A stretch of DNA of 64,000 nt from Amycolatopsis balhimycina FH 1894 (GTDB taxonomy: Bacteria > Actinomycetota > Actinomycetes > Mycobacteriales > Pseudonocardiaceae): positions 2,275,975 to 2,339,974 of the forward strand of contig NZ_KB913037.1 of the NCBI RefSeq assembly GCF_000384295.1. The letters run 5' to 3'. The notes beneath the pieces are model-generated. The model saw only the letters and a list, made by a program, of their open reading frames with translations, searched no databases and was not told the DNA's origin. Positions 28,856 to 37,505 of the stretch are shown piece after piece (the stretch's first letter is position 1; every line of letters begins with the position of its first letter). The translations under genes and the position numbers were made by a program.

Positions 28856-29253
28856 CGCGTCGCCCCGTTCAGCGCCTGCTGCAGGACGTGGCTGTCGGCG
28901 GCCTGCCGCAGCGCCGCGAGCTTGCCGTCCCGGATGGTCCACAGGTGGATGAACCGGGCGTCCGCCATTTGCCCGTCCTTGGTCACGCCGTGGTAGTGGC
29001 CGGACACGAACACGTGACCGTCGTCGGTGGCGTAGTACTGCTCGGCCTGGGCACCGAAGGACTCGAAGTGCGGGAGGAGCGAGCCGAAGAAGTCGTTCAT
29101 CATGCTGTCGAAGCCGTGGTAGACACCGCCGAACGGAAAGCCCGGCGTGATGTCCCACTCGAGGTCCGGAGCCATGATCTGCGCCATCACGGCCGGATCG
29201 GCGTGCGATTCGTACAACCGGCGGGCGAGGGCGATATCGGGTGATTCGGGCAT
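28852..29253 (-). CDS. SnoaL-like / NTF2-fold protein
   Basis: 133 residues with the NTF2 cone pattern: ALARRLYESHADPAVMAQIM, LEWDITPGFPFGGVYHG, FVSGHYHGVTKDG and FIHLWTIRDGKLAALRQAAD. Members are isomerases, cyclases, hydrolases or stress proteins. It precedes the DJ-1-like gene and is divergent from a zinc alcohol dehydrogenase. A detoxification role for reactive carbonyls is a plausible reading of the group. Confidence 0.88.
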   Translation of the reverse strand: MPESPDIALARRLYESHADPAVMAQIMAPDLEWDITPGFPFGGVYHGFDSMMNDFFGSLLPHFESFGAQAEQYYATDDGHVFVSGHYHGVTKDGQMADARFIHLWTIRDGKLAALRQAADSHVLQQALNGATR

Positions 29254-29330
29254 GCTTGTTCCTTTGTGGACTGACAGGGGGGTACGGTCGCCAGCGTCGC
29301 AGTGAATCGCGGGGAATGCTCGTGGGCTGA

Positions 29331-29349
29331 GGGGGAGGGTTTTCTCCCC
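29331..29349 (+). promoter_or_regulatory. Shared promoter motif GGGGGAG-N8-CCCC
   Basis: GGGGGAG, GGTTTTCT, CCCC; within it GGGGAG-N6-CTCCCC is a perfect inverted repeat. It lies in the 155-base gap between the SnoaL-like gene and the alcohol dehydrogenase, and matches the spaced motif at 21151-21169. Confidence 0.4.
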
Positions 29350-29408
29350 TGCAGGAACGCCGTCGCGGATGGAATTCTCGCGCCGTACCGGCTGAAGCAG
29401 GGAGACAC

Positions 29409-30443
29409 ATGCGAGCGACACTGATCTACGGCGCCGGTGACGTCCGGATCGAGGACGTGCCCGATCCGAAGCTGATCGAACCCACCGACGCGGTGGTGCG
29501 GGTGCTGCGGGCGTGCATCTGCGGCAGCGACCTGTGGCCCTACGGCTCGCGTCCGGCCACCGAACAGGGTGACCGCATCGGCCACGAGTTCCTCGGCGTC
29601 GTCGAGGAGACCGGTTCCGAGGTCTCCGGACTGACGGCGGGCGATGTGGTCGTCGCGCCGTTCGTCTACGCCGACAACACCTGCGAATACTGCCGGGCCG
29701 GACTGCAGACTTCCTGCCCGCACGGCGGCGTCTGGGGTTCGCAGGGCGTGGACGGCGGTCAGGGCGAGGCCGTGCGGGTGCCCCTGGCGCAGGGCACGCT
29801 GGTCAAGCTGCCCGTCGGCGAGGATTCGGCACTGCTGCCCTCCCTGGTCACACTCGCGGACGTCTTCCCGACCGGGCACCACTGCGCGGTGACGGCCGGC
29901 GTGGGCCCGCGCACCACGGTGACGGTGATCGGCGACGGCGCGGTCGGGCTGTCCGCGGTGCTGGCCGCCAAGCGGCTCGGCGCGGAGCGGATCATCCTGA
30001 TGGGCCGGCACGCCGGCCGCACCGCACTCGGCCGGGACTTCGGTGCCACGGATGTCGTCGCCGAACGCGGCGCGGAGGGCAGCGCACGAGTGCGCGAGCT
30101 GACCGGTGGCTTCGGGACGCACACGGTGCTGGAGTGCGTGGGCACGCCGGCCACCGTGGAGACGGCCTTCGAAGTGGTCCGGGACGGCGGTACGGTCAGC
30201 CGGGTCGGTGCCCCGCAGTACTCCGAGGTGCCGCTCGGCTTCCCGGTGTTCGGCCGCAACATCACCCTCACCGGCGGGATCGCCCCGGTGCGCGCCTACA
30301 TCGAGGAACTGTTGCCCGACGTGCTCGACGGCGTCGTCCAGCCGGGCCGGGTGTTCGACCGCACCGTCGGCCTGGACGACGTCCCGGACGGCTACCGCGC
30401 CATGGCCGACCGGCAGGCGCTGAAAGTCCTCGTCCGTCCCTGA
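29409..30443 (+). CDS. Zinc-dependent alcohol dehydrogenase
   Basis: 344 residues from ATG 29409 with CAGGGAGA upstream. Catalytic zinc residues are present (ACICGSDLW with Cys, RIGHEFLG with His-Glu) and the structural zinc loop is NTCEYCRAGLQTSC. The Rossmann motif is TVIGDGAVGLSAVLAAKRLG. It would oxidise an alcohol or reduce an aldehyde with NAD(P). It is the first gene of a likely operon with the antiporter (15 bases on) and an amidohydrolase. Confidence 0.93.
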   Translation: MRATLIYGAGDVRIEDVPDPKLIEPTDAVVRVLRACICGSDLWPYGSRPATEQGDRIGHEFLGVVEETGSEVSGLTAGDVVVAPFVYADNTCEYCRAGLQTSCPHGGVWGSQGVDGGQGEAVRVPLAQGTLVKLPVGEDSALLPSLVTLADVFPTGHHCAVTAGVGPRTTVTVIGDGAVGLSAVLAAKRLGAERIILMGRHAGRTALGRDFGATDVVAERGAEGSARVRELTGGFGTHTVLECVGTPATVETAFEVVRDGGTVSRVGAPQYSEVPLGFPVFGRNITLTGGIAPVRAYIEELLPDVLDGVVQPGRVFDRTVGLDDVPDGYRAMADRQALKVLVRP

Positions 30444-30458
30444 CCCGGGAGTCACCCG

Positions 30459-32039
30459 ATGCTCGGCCTCGAACTCGTCGTGCTGCTCGGCCTGGCGGTC
30501 CTGCTGGGCCGGGCCGCGAGTGCCCGGTTCGGGATCGCCCCGCCGATAGCGCTCCTCGCAGCAGGCGTCCTGCTCGGCTTCGTGCCCGCCCTTCGTGCCG
30601 TCCACCTGCCGCCGGAGCTGGTGCTGCTGCTGTTCCTGCCCGCGCTGCTGTACTGGGAGAGCCTCACCACGTCGTTGCGCGAGATCCGCGCCAACCTGCG
30701 CGGCATCGTCTTGCTGAGCACCGTCCTGGTCATCGCGACGGCCGCGACGGTCGCGGTCGTGGCGCACGCGCTGGGCCTGCCGTGGGGGCCGGCGTGGGTG
30801 CTCGGCGCGGCCGTCGCCCCGACCGATGCCACCGCGGTCGGCGTGATCGCCCGGTTGCTGCCCCGGAGCCAGGTCACCGTGCTGCGCGCGGAAAGCCTGG
30901 TCAACGACGGCACCGCACTGGTGATCTACGGGCTCGCGGTCGGCGTCACCGTCGGCGAGGAGCAGCTCGGTGCTGCGCACGTGGGCTGGCTGTTCCTGCT
31001 CTCCTACGTCGGCGGGGCCGCGGCCGGGGCGGTGACCGGCTGGGTCGCGGCGCAGGTGCGCCGCCGTCAGACCGACCCGTTGACCGGGCAGGTCACCATG
31101 CTGCTGATCCCGTTCACCGCGTTCCTGCTCGCCGAGGCGATCCACGCGTCGGGCGTGCTGGCCGTGGTGGTTGCCGGTCTCATCATGAGCCAGGCCGCCC
31201 CACGCGGCGTCGTGCGTGCTGATATGCGCCTGCAGGCGCAAGCCTTCTGGACGATGGCCACCTTCCTGCTCAACGCCACCCTGTTCGTCCTGGTCGGACT
31301 GGAGCTCCAGTCCGCGGTGCGGGGCCTGACCGGCACCGCCCTGCCGCGTGCGCTGGGGGCGGTCGCCGCGGTCACGGCCGTGGTGCTCGCCGCGCGGCTG
31401 GTGTTCCTGTTCACGGTGCCGTACCTCGTCCGCCTGCTCGACCGCCGCCCGCGGCAGCGGGCGCGCCGGGTCGACCATCGGCCCCGGCTGGTCAGCGCGT
31501 TCACCGGCTTCCGCGGCGCGGTGTCGCTGGCCGCCGCACTGGCCGTGCCGCACCAGCTCGCCTCCGGCGAGCCGTTCCCGGACCGGGACATGATCGTGTT
31601 CGTCACTGGTGGGGTCATCGTGCTCACCCTGCTCCAGGGTCTCGTGCTCCCCCGCATCGTGCGGTGGGCCCGGCTGCCCCGCGACACCGCCGTCGAGATC
31701 GAACACCAGCTCGCCGAGACCCGCGCGACCGAGGACGCCCTTGGCGCCCTGCCCGGGCTCGCCGCCGGCCTCGGCACCGACCCGGACGTCGTCGACCGCG
31801 TGGGCCGGGAGCTCGGCGAGCGCCTGGAGCTCCTGCGAGCCGACGGCTCCGCCGACCACCCGGCCGTGCGCCACGACGAGCACTACACCGCGCTCCACCG
31901 GGCGCTGATCGCCCACAAGCGGGAAACCGTCGTGCGCCTGCGCGACGAACGCCACATCGACGACACCGTGCTGCGGCAGGTGCAGGCCGCACTCGACCTC
32001 GAAGAAGTCCGTCTCTCCCCCACCGAACCCGCGGAATGA
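30459..32039 (+). CDS. Na+(K+)/H+ antiporter, CPA1 family
   Basis: 526 residues with about 12 membrane segments followed by a cytoplasmic tail of about 120 residues. Signatures are AAVAPTDATAVGVIARLLP with the ion-binding Asp, RAESLVNDGTALVIY with the ND motif, and AFTGFRGAVSLAAAL near the end of the membrane part. The protein exchanges Na+ or K+ for protons across the inner membrane. The tail (RHDEHYTALHRALIAHKRET) is helical, as in bacterial NhaP/NHE-like proteins. Why it sits with dehydrogenase and amidohydrolase genes is unclear; pH balance during acid metabolism is one idea. Confidence 0.93.
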   Translation: MLGLELVVLLGLAVLLGRAASARFGIAPPIALLAAGVLLGFVPALRAVHLPPELVLLLFLPALLYWESLTTSLREIRANLRGIVLLSTVLVIATAATVAVVAHALGLPWGPAWVLGAAVAPTDATAVGVIARLLPRSQVTVLRAESLVNDGTALVIYGLAVGVTVGEEQLGAAHVGWLFLLSYVGGAAAGAVTGWVAAQVRRRQTDPLTGQVTMLLIPFTAFLLAEAIHASGVLAVVVAGLIMSQAAPRGVVRADMRLQAQAFWTMATFLLNATLFVLVGLELQSAVRGLTGTALPRALGAVAAVTAVVLAARLVFLFTVPYLVRLLDRRPRQRARRVDHRPRLVSAFTGFRGAVSLAAALAVPHQLASGEPFPDRDMIVFVTGGVIVLTLLQGLVLPRIVRWARLPRDTAVEIEHQLAETRATEDALGALPGLAAGLGTDPDVVDRVGRELGERLELLRADGSADHPAVRHDEHYTALHRALIAHKRETVVRLRDERHIDDTVLRQVQAALDLEEVRLSPTEPAE

Positions 32040-32046
32040 CCGACAC

Positions 32047-32994
32047 ATGACCCTGATCGACGTCCACGCCCACTTCGTCACCGAGTCCTATGTCCGCCAG
32101 GCCACCGCGGCCGGCCACGCGCATCCCGACGGGATGGGCCGATGGCCGACCTGGTCGGCCGCGGAACACCTGGAGCTGATGGACCGCCATGGCATCGAGA
32201 CCGCGCTGCTCTCGATGTCCTCCCCCGGCGTGCACTTCGGCGACGACGCCGCCGCGCGGCGGCTCGCCCGCGAGGTCAACGAGGAGGCCGCCGGGCTGGC
32301 CGCCCGCCACCCGGGCCGGTTCGGCTTCTTCGCCTCCCTCCCCCTGCCCGATGTGGACGGAGCGCTCGAGGAAATTGCCTACGCCGTCGAGGATCTCGGC
32401 GCGGACGGCGTCGTGCTGATGACCAATGCCCTCGGCCGGTACCTGGGCGACCGGATCCTGGATGCGGTCTTCACGGAACTGGGCCGCCGCCGGACCGTCG
32501 TCTTCCTGCACCCGACCTCGCCGGTGGGCTGGGAACACTCGGCACTGGGGCGGCCGCGGCCGATGATCGAGTACCTCTTCGACACCACCCGCACGGTGGT
32601 GGACCTGCTGATGGCCGGGGTGCTCGACCGTCACCCGGACATCCAGGTGATCGTCCCGCACTGCGGCGGCGCGCTGCCCGTCCTGGCCGACCGCGTCGAC
32701 GAGTTCAGGAAGATGTTCCTGAACTCGCCGGATGGGGCCGATGTGATCGAGCAACTGCGGCGGCTCCACTACGACATCGCGGGCCCCGCCTTTCCCCGCC
32801 AGGTTCCCGCCCTGCTCGGATTGGCCGACCCGGGCCGGCTGCTGTTCGGCAGCGACTACTGCTGGACCCCGCCGCCGGTCGCCGCCACGCACATCGCCGC
32901 CGTCGACGCCGCCGCACCACCGGCCGACGACGTCAGCTGGCGGTCGCTGACGACGGCCAACGCACAGCGCCTGTTCCCCCGGCTCGCCCGCTGA
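32047..32994 (+). CDS. Amidohydrolase-2 family protein (ACMSD-like decarboxylase)
   Basis: 315 residues. Metal ligands of the ACMSD/6-methylsalicylate decarboxylase branch are visible: HAH in IDVHAHFV, His in VVFLHPTSP, His in VIVPHCGG and Asp in LLFGSDYCW. These enzymes remove a carboxylate from an aromatic acid without oxygen. It lies seven bases after the antiporter gene and ends three bases from the end of the salicylyl-CoA operon on the other strand, so a hydroxybenzoate or methylsalicylate substrate would make biological sense. Unlike the amidohydrolase at 8797-9759 it keeps the HxH pair. Confidence 0.88.
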   Translation: MTLIDVHAHFVTESYVRQATAAGHAHPDGMGRWPTWSAAEHLELMDRHGIETALLSMSSPGVHFGDDAAARRLAREVNEEAAGLAARHPGRFGFFASLPLPDVDGALEEIAYAVEDLGADGVVLMTNALGRYLGDRILDAVFTELGRRRTVVFLHPTSPVGWEHSALGRPRPMIEYLFDTTRTVVDLLMAGVLDRHPDIQVIVPHCGGALPVLADRVDEFRKMFLNSPDGADVIEQLRRLHYDIAGPAFPRQVPALLGLADPGRLLFGSDYCWTPPPVAATHIAAVDAAAPPADDVSWRSLTTANAQRLFPRLAR

Positions 32995-32997
32995 GGG

Positions 32998-33693
32998 TCA
33001 AAGCCATCCCGGCAGCGGGGGCAGGTCCGGCCGCGGCACCCGGCCGGTCACCCAGCCGACGAGCTCGGCCGCGCGCCCGCGGGCCGTCGCGCCCGGATCA
33101 CCGGCGCCGAGCCGCCAGGAAGTATGCCGGTCCACCGGAGCGACCGTGACCGGCGGGCAGCCGTCCTTTCCGGACAGATTTGCGCAGACGTCGTCCAGCA
33201 GCAGATCCACGACACGGTCCGGGATTTCGTCGAAAACCGTGTCGTCCCCGAGGTCGGCCGCGTGCAGCCACACCTCCCGGATCCGCATCCACGGCACCTC
33301 CGCGGCCGGGATCGTGCGGCCCAGCGCACTGCGGACCTGAGCTGTCCACCCCTCGGGTGCCAGCCGGTCAAGTTCGCTGTCGAGCCGTTCCGCGCTGTCC
33401 ACAAGAAACGCTCGCAGCTCCGGCGGCGGCAGGACTGCAGACTCCTCGATCTCGGCCACCCGCTGGGAGCGGTCGGCGTACATCGGGGTTTCCACACCCG
33501 TCCGGGCCCACGTCGCGAGCCGCGCCAGTGCTTCCGCGTTGCGGGCCACGTGCCCGACGACGTGCGCCTTGCTCCACCCCGGCAGCCGGCTGTCCCTCCG
33601 GAAGTCACTGTCCGAAAGAGACTCGACGACAGCGAGGAAGTGTTTCGTGCCTTCGCGCACCCACGGCAGCGTCAGGGAGACTTCGTGCTTCAT
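32998..33693 (-). CDS. Mycothiol-dependent maleylpyruvate isomerase family protein
   Basis: 231 residues. The DinB-like N-terminal domain has LPGWSKAHVVGHVARNAEAL, where the His residues belong to the metal site, and IREVWLHAADLGDD supplies further ligands; the C-terminal part (SAERGR-like WRLGAGDPGATARGRAAELV) is the SCP-2-like domain of this family. It isomerises maleylpyruvate to fumarylpyruvate using mycothiol. Being last in an operon with gentisate dioxygenase and a fumarylpyruvate hydrolase-like gene, that substrate assignment is strong. ATG overlaps the ligase stop (ATGA). Confidence 0.9.
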   Translation of the reverse strand: MKHEVSLTLPWVREGTKHFLAVVESLSDSDFRRDSRLPGWSKAHVVGHVARNAEALARLATWARTGVETPMYADRSQRVAEIEESAVLPPPELRAFLVDSAERLDSELDRLAPEGWTAQVRSALGRTIPAAEVPWMRIREVWLHAADLGDDTVFDEIPDRVVDLLLDDVCANLSGKDGCPPVTVAPVDRHTSWRLGAGDPGATARGRAAELVGWVTGRVPRPDLPPLPGWL

Positions 33694-35333
33694 GCGGTCA
33701 CCCGGGCAGCGATGTCGGCGCGCAGCGCCTTCTTGTCGATCTTGCCCACCTTCGTCGACACCAGCTCGTCGACCAGCACCAGGTGCTCGGGCAGCTTGAA
33801 CCGGGCGACCCCACGCCCTTCCATGGCCGCCCGGATCTCCTCGAGCGTCACGGTGGCGCCGGGCCGCGGGACGACGTAAAGGCAGACGCGTTCGCCGAGC
33901 ACCGGGTCGGGCATCGCGACCGCGGCGACCTGGCTGACCGCGGGAAGCTGGTAGACGAGATTTTCGACCTCTTCGGCCGAGACCTTCTCGCCACCCCGGT
34001 TGATCATGTCCTTGTCCCGGCCTTCGACGATCAGGTTCCCGTCCGGGGTCATCCGGCAGATGTCGCCGGAGCGGTACCAGCCGTCGGCGGTGAAGGCGCG
34101 AGCGTTCTGCTCGGCGGCCTTGTAGTAGCCGCGCGGCGTGTAGGGCCCGCGGGTGAGCAGCGAGCCGGGCGCACCGGGTGGGACGTCCTGGTCGAGCTCG
34201 TCGACCAGCCGGATCTCGTCGGCCGGGCTCAGCGGGCGGCCCTGGGTAGTGCAGACGATTTCGTCCGGGTCGTCGAGCCGCGTGTAGTTCAGCAGTCCTT
34301 CGGCCATCCCGAACACCTGCTGCAGCGTCGCGCCGAGGACGGGCTTGACGCGGCGGGCGAGCTCGTCGGCCAGCCGGGCGCCGCCGACCTGCAGCACCCG
34401 CAGGCTCGCGAGGTCCCCGGCGCCATTTTCGACGGCGTGCTCCAGCCAGCGGCCCGCGACGGCCGGGACGACCGCGGTGTGCGTGACGCCCTCCGCCGCG
34501 ATCGTGGCGAAGACGCGCGCGGGCTCGGGCGAGGGCAGCATGACGACCGTGCCGCCGGCCAGCAGGGTGCCGAGGATTCCCGGGCAGGCCAGCGGGAAGT
34601 TGTGCCCGGCGGGCAGGCTCACCAAGTACCCGGTGTCGCCGTCCATCCCGGCGACTTCGGCGGACGCCATGGCGTTGTAGGCGTAGTCGTCGTGGGTGCG
34701 GGCGATCAACTTGGGCAGCCCGGTGGTTCCGCCCGAAAGCAGGAAGACCGCGACGTCCCGGCTGTCCGGTGCCGGGGGTACGACCGCCTCGCCGGGGCCG
34801 CAGAGCGCGCGCAGGTCGATGCTGTCCGGCCGGAGGTCGGTGCCAGCGACGAGGACGTGCCAGGGGCCTTCGACATCGGCGGCCAGCTCGTGGGCGAGCG
34901 CCTGGTGGTCGAAGTCGCGCAGCCGGTCGGGCACCGCGATGGCCGCGGCTTCGGCGTGCCGGGCCAGGTAGCTCAGCTCGTGGCGGCGGTGGGCGGGCAG
35001 CGCCATCACCGGCACGATCCCGGCCCGCAGGCAGGCGAGGGTGAGCACGACGAACTCCCAGCCGTTGCCGAGCTGCACGACGATCCGGTCCCCGGCGGCC
35101 AGGCCGAGGCCGAGCAGCCGAGCCGCGGCGGCGTCGGCCCGCCCGGCGAGTTCGGCGTGGGTGAGGCGGGTGCCGTCGGCCGCGTCGACCACGGCAGTGG
35201 CGCCGGGAACGCGATCGGCGACGTCGCGGAGGAGGTGACCGAGCGGGCTACCGCGCCAGTAGCCGTCGGCGGCGAACCGGGCGGCGTCCTCCTCGGGCCA
35301 GGGCACGGTGTGCTCACTGATCGGGGTGGGCAT
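33690..35333 (-). CDS. sdgA: Aryl-adenylating ligase, salicylyl-AMP ligase-like (DhbE/SdgA type)
   Basis: 547 residues. Adenylation motifs: FLLSGGTTGLPKLIARTH (A3), LQQVFGMAEGLLNYTRLDD (A5), WYRSGDICRMTPDG (A7), VEGRDKDMINRGGEKVSAEE (A8) and the A10 Lys in TKVGKIDKKAL. The close likeness to 2,3-dihydroxybenzoate- and salicylate-AMP ligases, starting with TPISEHTVPWPEEDAARFAADGYW-type N-terminus, points to salicylate. No carrier domain is attached or nearby, so the AMP ester is probably passed to CoA rather than a siderophore synthetase. AAGGAGG precedes ATG 35333; the start overlaps the preceding gene by 20 bases. Gene symbol by analogy with the Streptomyces sdg pathway. Confidence 0.88.
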   Translation of the reverse strand: MPTPISEHTVPWPEEDAARFAADGYWRGSPLGHLLRDVADRVPGATAVVDAADGTRLTHAELAGRADAAAARLLGLGLAAGDRIVVQLGNGWEFVVLTLACLRAGIVPVMALPAHRRHELSYLARHAEAAAIAVPDRLRDFDHQALAHELAADVEGPWHVLVAGTDLRPDSIDLRALCGPGEAVVPPAPDSRDVAVFLLSGGTTGLPKLIARTHDDYAYNAMASAEVAGMDGDTGYLVSLPAGHNFPLACPGILGTLLAGGTVVMLPSPEPARVFATIAAEGVTHTAVVPAVAGRWLEHAVENGAGDLASLRVLQVGGARLADELARRVKPVLGATLQQVFGMAEGLLNYTRLDDPDEIVCTTQGRPLSPADEIRLVDELDQDVPPGAPGSLLTRGPYTPRGYYKAAEQNARAFTADGWYRSGDICRMTPDGNLIVEGRDKDMINRGGEKVSAEEVENLVYQLPAVSQVAAVAMPDPVLGERVCLYVVPRPGATVTLEEIRAAMEGRGVARFKLPEHLVLVDELVSTKVGKIDKKALRADIAARVTA

Positions 35334-37374
35334 CGTCAGCCTCCTTACTCAGGATTACGGCGTCCAGCGCGACGAGACCGTCGTGGGTGAGCCGGAGCGG
35401 GTTGACCTCGATCTCGGCGAGGCCGGGGTTGGCCACGAGCAGGTCGCCGAGGCCGGCGGCGACCCCGGCGAGTTCGGCGGTGTCGAGTTCGGGCCCGCCG
35501 CGCCAGCCGGAGAGGAGGGCGCGCCCGGCGAGTTCTCCCGGCATCGCCGCGGCTTCGGCAAGGGACACCGGCGCGAGCCGGATGGCGACGTCGGCGAGGG
35601 CTTCGACGGTCGTCCCGCCCAGCCCGAGTAGCAGCACCGGCCCGAACACCGGGTCGCGGCGTGCCCCGAGGACGAGGTCGACGCCGGGCGGGGCCATCGC
35701 CTCGACCAGGAACCGCCGGGCGCCGGGCAGCCGGTCGAGGGCCTGGTCCAGCTCGGCGTGGCTCGCGACGCCGAGGTGGACGCCGCCGACCTCGGTCTTG
35801 TGCAGGATCGCCGCGTCGAGGATCTTCACGGCGACGGGCCCGCCCACCGCATCGAACGCGGCGTGGGCCTCGGCCCGGTTCGCGCACGCCCGGCCCGGCA
35901 TCGTCGTGACGCCGAGCCTGCCGAGCACCTGCTTGGCCTGGTGTTCGTCGTACGACCCCGCAGCAACGACCGGGGCCTGGTCTCGGGTTTCCAAAGCTGG
36001 GGGCACGGCTTGGCGGCGAGCGTCGCCAAGCAAAGCACCGACGGCCGCGGCGACTCCGCGCGGGTCGGCGGCCACCGCGATCCCGGCGTCGAGCAACGCC
36101 AGGCGGGTCGCGGTGACGGCGGGTCCGGTGCCACCGACGCCGAACACGACCGGGATCCCGCTCGCTTCGCGCAGCGCACCCGGCAGGTCGACGGCGTCGG
36201 GCTCGTGCAGCGCGTACCCGGCGAGCACGTCGACGCCGGGATCGGCGGCGACCGTGGCCAGGACCCGGCCCAGCTCGGGACCGGGGCGACCGGTGTCGAC
36301 GGGGTTCCGCTGGTAAGTCAACGGCGGCAGCAGCGTGGCGAGCGTGTCCTGAGTGGACTCCGCCAGCTCGGGCACCCGGGCCCGGCGGCCGCGCAGGTCG
36401 TCGAGCAGCAGCAGCCCGGGACCGGCCTGCGCGGTCACGACACCCACCCCGGGATCGGCGCCCGGCGGCAGCCGGGTGACCGACAGCGCGCCGACGGCGT
36501 CGACCAGCTCGCGCTCGTCGTCGACGAGCACCGCCCCGGCCTGGGCGAGGGCGGCGCGGGTGGTCCGCCAGGAGGTGGCCAGCGCGCCGGTGTGCGAGGC
36601 GGCGAAGGCGCCGACGTCGTGCTGCCCCACGACCAGGGCGACCACCGGCTTTCGGGCTGAGAGGCGGCACACGCTCGCGACCAGCCGCGGCCCGTCCGCG
36701 ACGGACTCGACGTGCAGGGCGACCGCGGCCGTGTCCGCGTCGTCGGCCAGGTGGTCGAGGACGTCGGGGGCGGTGACGTCGACGGCGTTGCCGAGGCCGG
36801 CCGCGAGGCTGAGCCCGTGCCCGGCCTCGGCGAGCAGGAAGGCCAGCGCGTGGTTGACTCCGCCGCTGGCGGCGACGACCGCGACGCGGCCCGGCCGGAC
36901 CTCGGCGACACCGGGCACGAAACTGGCCGTGACGCCCGCGTGCGGCGCAAGGAAGCCGCTCGTGTTCGGTCCGAGCAACCGGATCCCGGTCTCGGCGACG
37001 ATCTTGGCGAGCTGCCGCTGATGATCGACGCCTTCCCCGCCGGCCTCGGCGAACCCGCCACCGCAGACGACGGCGGCACGCACCCTGGCGGCCGCCGCCT
37101 CGGCCAGCACGGCTGAACACGCCGAGGCAGGCACGCAGATCATGGCGAGGTCGACGGGCCCGGCCGCGGCGGCGGCCCGGACGGAGTCATACATCGTTTC
37201 GTCGCGGCTGTTGACCAGGGCGAGGTGCCCGCCGAATCCGGACAGCGACCGGGCGAGCACGGCACCGAGCTTGCCAGGGCTGCGGGAGGCCCCGACCACA
37301 GCGATGCCCTGGGGAGCGAACATCGCCTCGAGTCCGGCGGCACGGGCGGTGCGGCCGGGAACGGTGGTCGTCAC
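35314..37374 (-). CDS. NDP-forming acyl-CoA synthetase family protein
   Basis: 686 residues from a GTG at 37374. Domain order is the Acd/Pat type: CoA-binding domain (GIAVVGASRSPGKLGAVLARS), succinyl-CoA ligase-like domains with the phosphorylated-His loop (AASHTGALATSW), then an ATP-grasp domain (SYDEHQAKQVLGRLG, AVKILDAAILHKTEVGGVHLG). It makes or breaks acyl-CoA thioesters using NTP. In this operon it probably transfers salicylate to CoA, alone or together with the adenylating ligase, or recovers CoA from gentisyl-CoA. Two activating enzymes in one operon mirrors the Streptomyces WA46 salicylate route (sdgA plus sdgB); the exact split of labour is inference. Confidence 0.87.
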   Translation of the reverse strand: MTTTVPGRTARAAGLEAMFAPQGIAVVGASRSPGKLGAVLARSLSGFGGHLALVNSRDETMYDSVRAAAAAGPVDLAMICVPASACSAVLAEAAAARVRAAVVCGGGFAEAGGEGVDHQRQLAKIVAETGIRLLGPNTSGFLAPHAGVTASFVPGVAEVRPGRVAVVAASGGVNHALAFLLAEAGHGLSLAAGLGNAVDVTAPDVLDHLADDADTAAVALHVESVADGPRLVASVCRLSARKPVVALVVGQHDVGAFAASHTGALATSWRTTRAALAQAGAVLVDDERELVDAVGALSVTRLPPGADPGVGVVTAQAGPGLLLLDDLRGRRARVPELAESTQDTLATLLPPLTYQRNPVDTGRPGPELGRVLATVAADPGVDVLAGYALHEPDAVDLPGALREASGIPVVFGVGGTGPAVTATRLALLDAGIAVAADPRGVAAAVGALLGDARRQAVPPALETRDQAPVVAAGSYDEHQAKQVLGRLGVTTMPGRACANRAEAHAAFDAVGGPVAVKILDAAILHKTEVGGVHLGVASHAELDQALDRLPGARRFLVEAMAPPGVDLVLGARRDPVFGPVLLLGLGGTTVEALADVAIRLAPVSLAEAAAMPGELAGRALLSGWRGGPELDTAELAGVAAGLGDLLVANPGLAEIEVNPLRLTHDGLVALDAVILSKEADDAHPDQ

Positions 37375-37390
37375 GTGAGGCTCTCCATCG

Positions 37391-37505
37391 GATCGGCGCG
37401 GCCAGGCAGAACCGCGGTCACCGCCCGGGCTCGGGCGGCGGTTGTCACGCCGGACTCCCCACGAGATCGGCGCGGCCGGACAGGATCGCGGTCACTGCCC
37501 GGTCC
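37391..37505. repeat. Imperfect tandem duplication at the 3' end of the hydroxylase gene
   Basis: Bases 37391-37430 and 37465-37505 are near-identical (start GATCGGCGCGGCC in both), 74 bases apart. The right copy is the end of the hydroxylase coding sequence (minus-strand peptide AVTAILSGRADL); the left copy lies after its stop and would read AVTAVLPGRADP in a different frame. Confidence 0.8.

Noticed and set aside
29187..32081. A 964-codon minus-strand frame opposite the alcohol dehydrogenase and antiporter genes
   Set aside because: It is an antisense frame kept open by high GC; the plus strand carries two complete conserved proteins.
33690..35333. Reading the aryl-adenylating ligase as part of a siderophore cluster
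   Set aside because: No carrier protein, isochorismate or peptide synthetase gene is near; all neighbours belong to gentisate breakdown.
33180..35390. A 736-codon plus-strand frame opposite the adenylating ligase
   Set aside because: Antisense to a protein with all adenylation motifs; no domain of its own.
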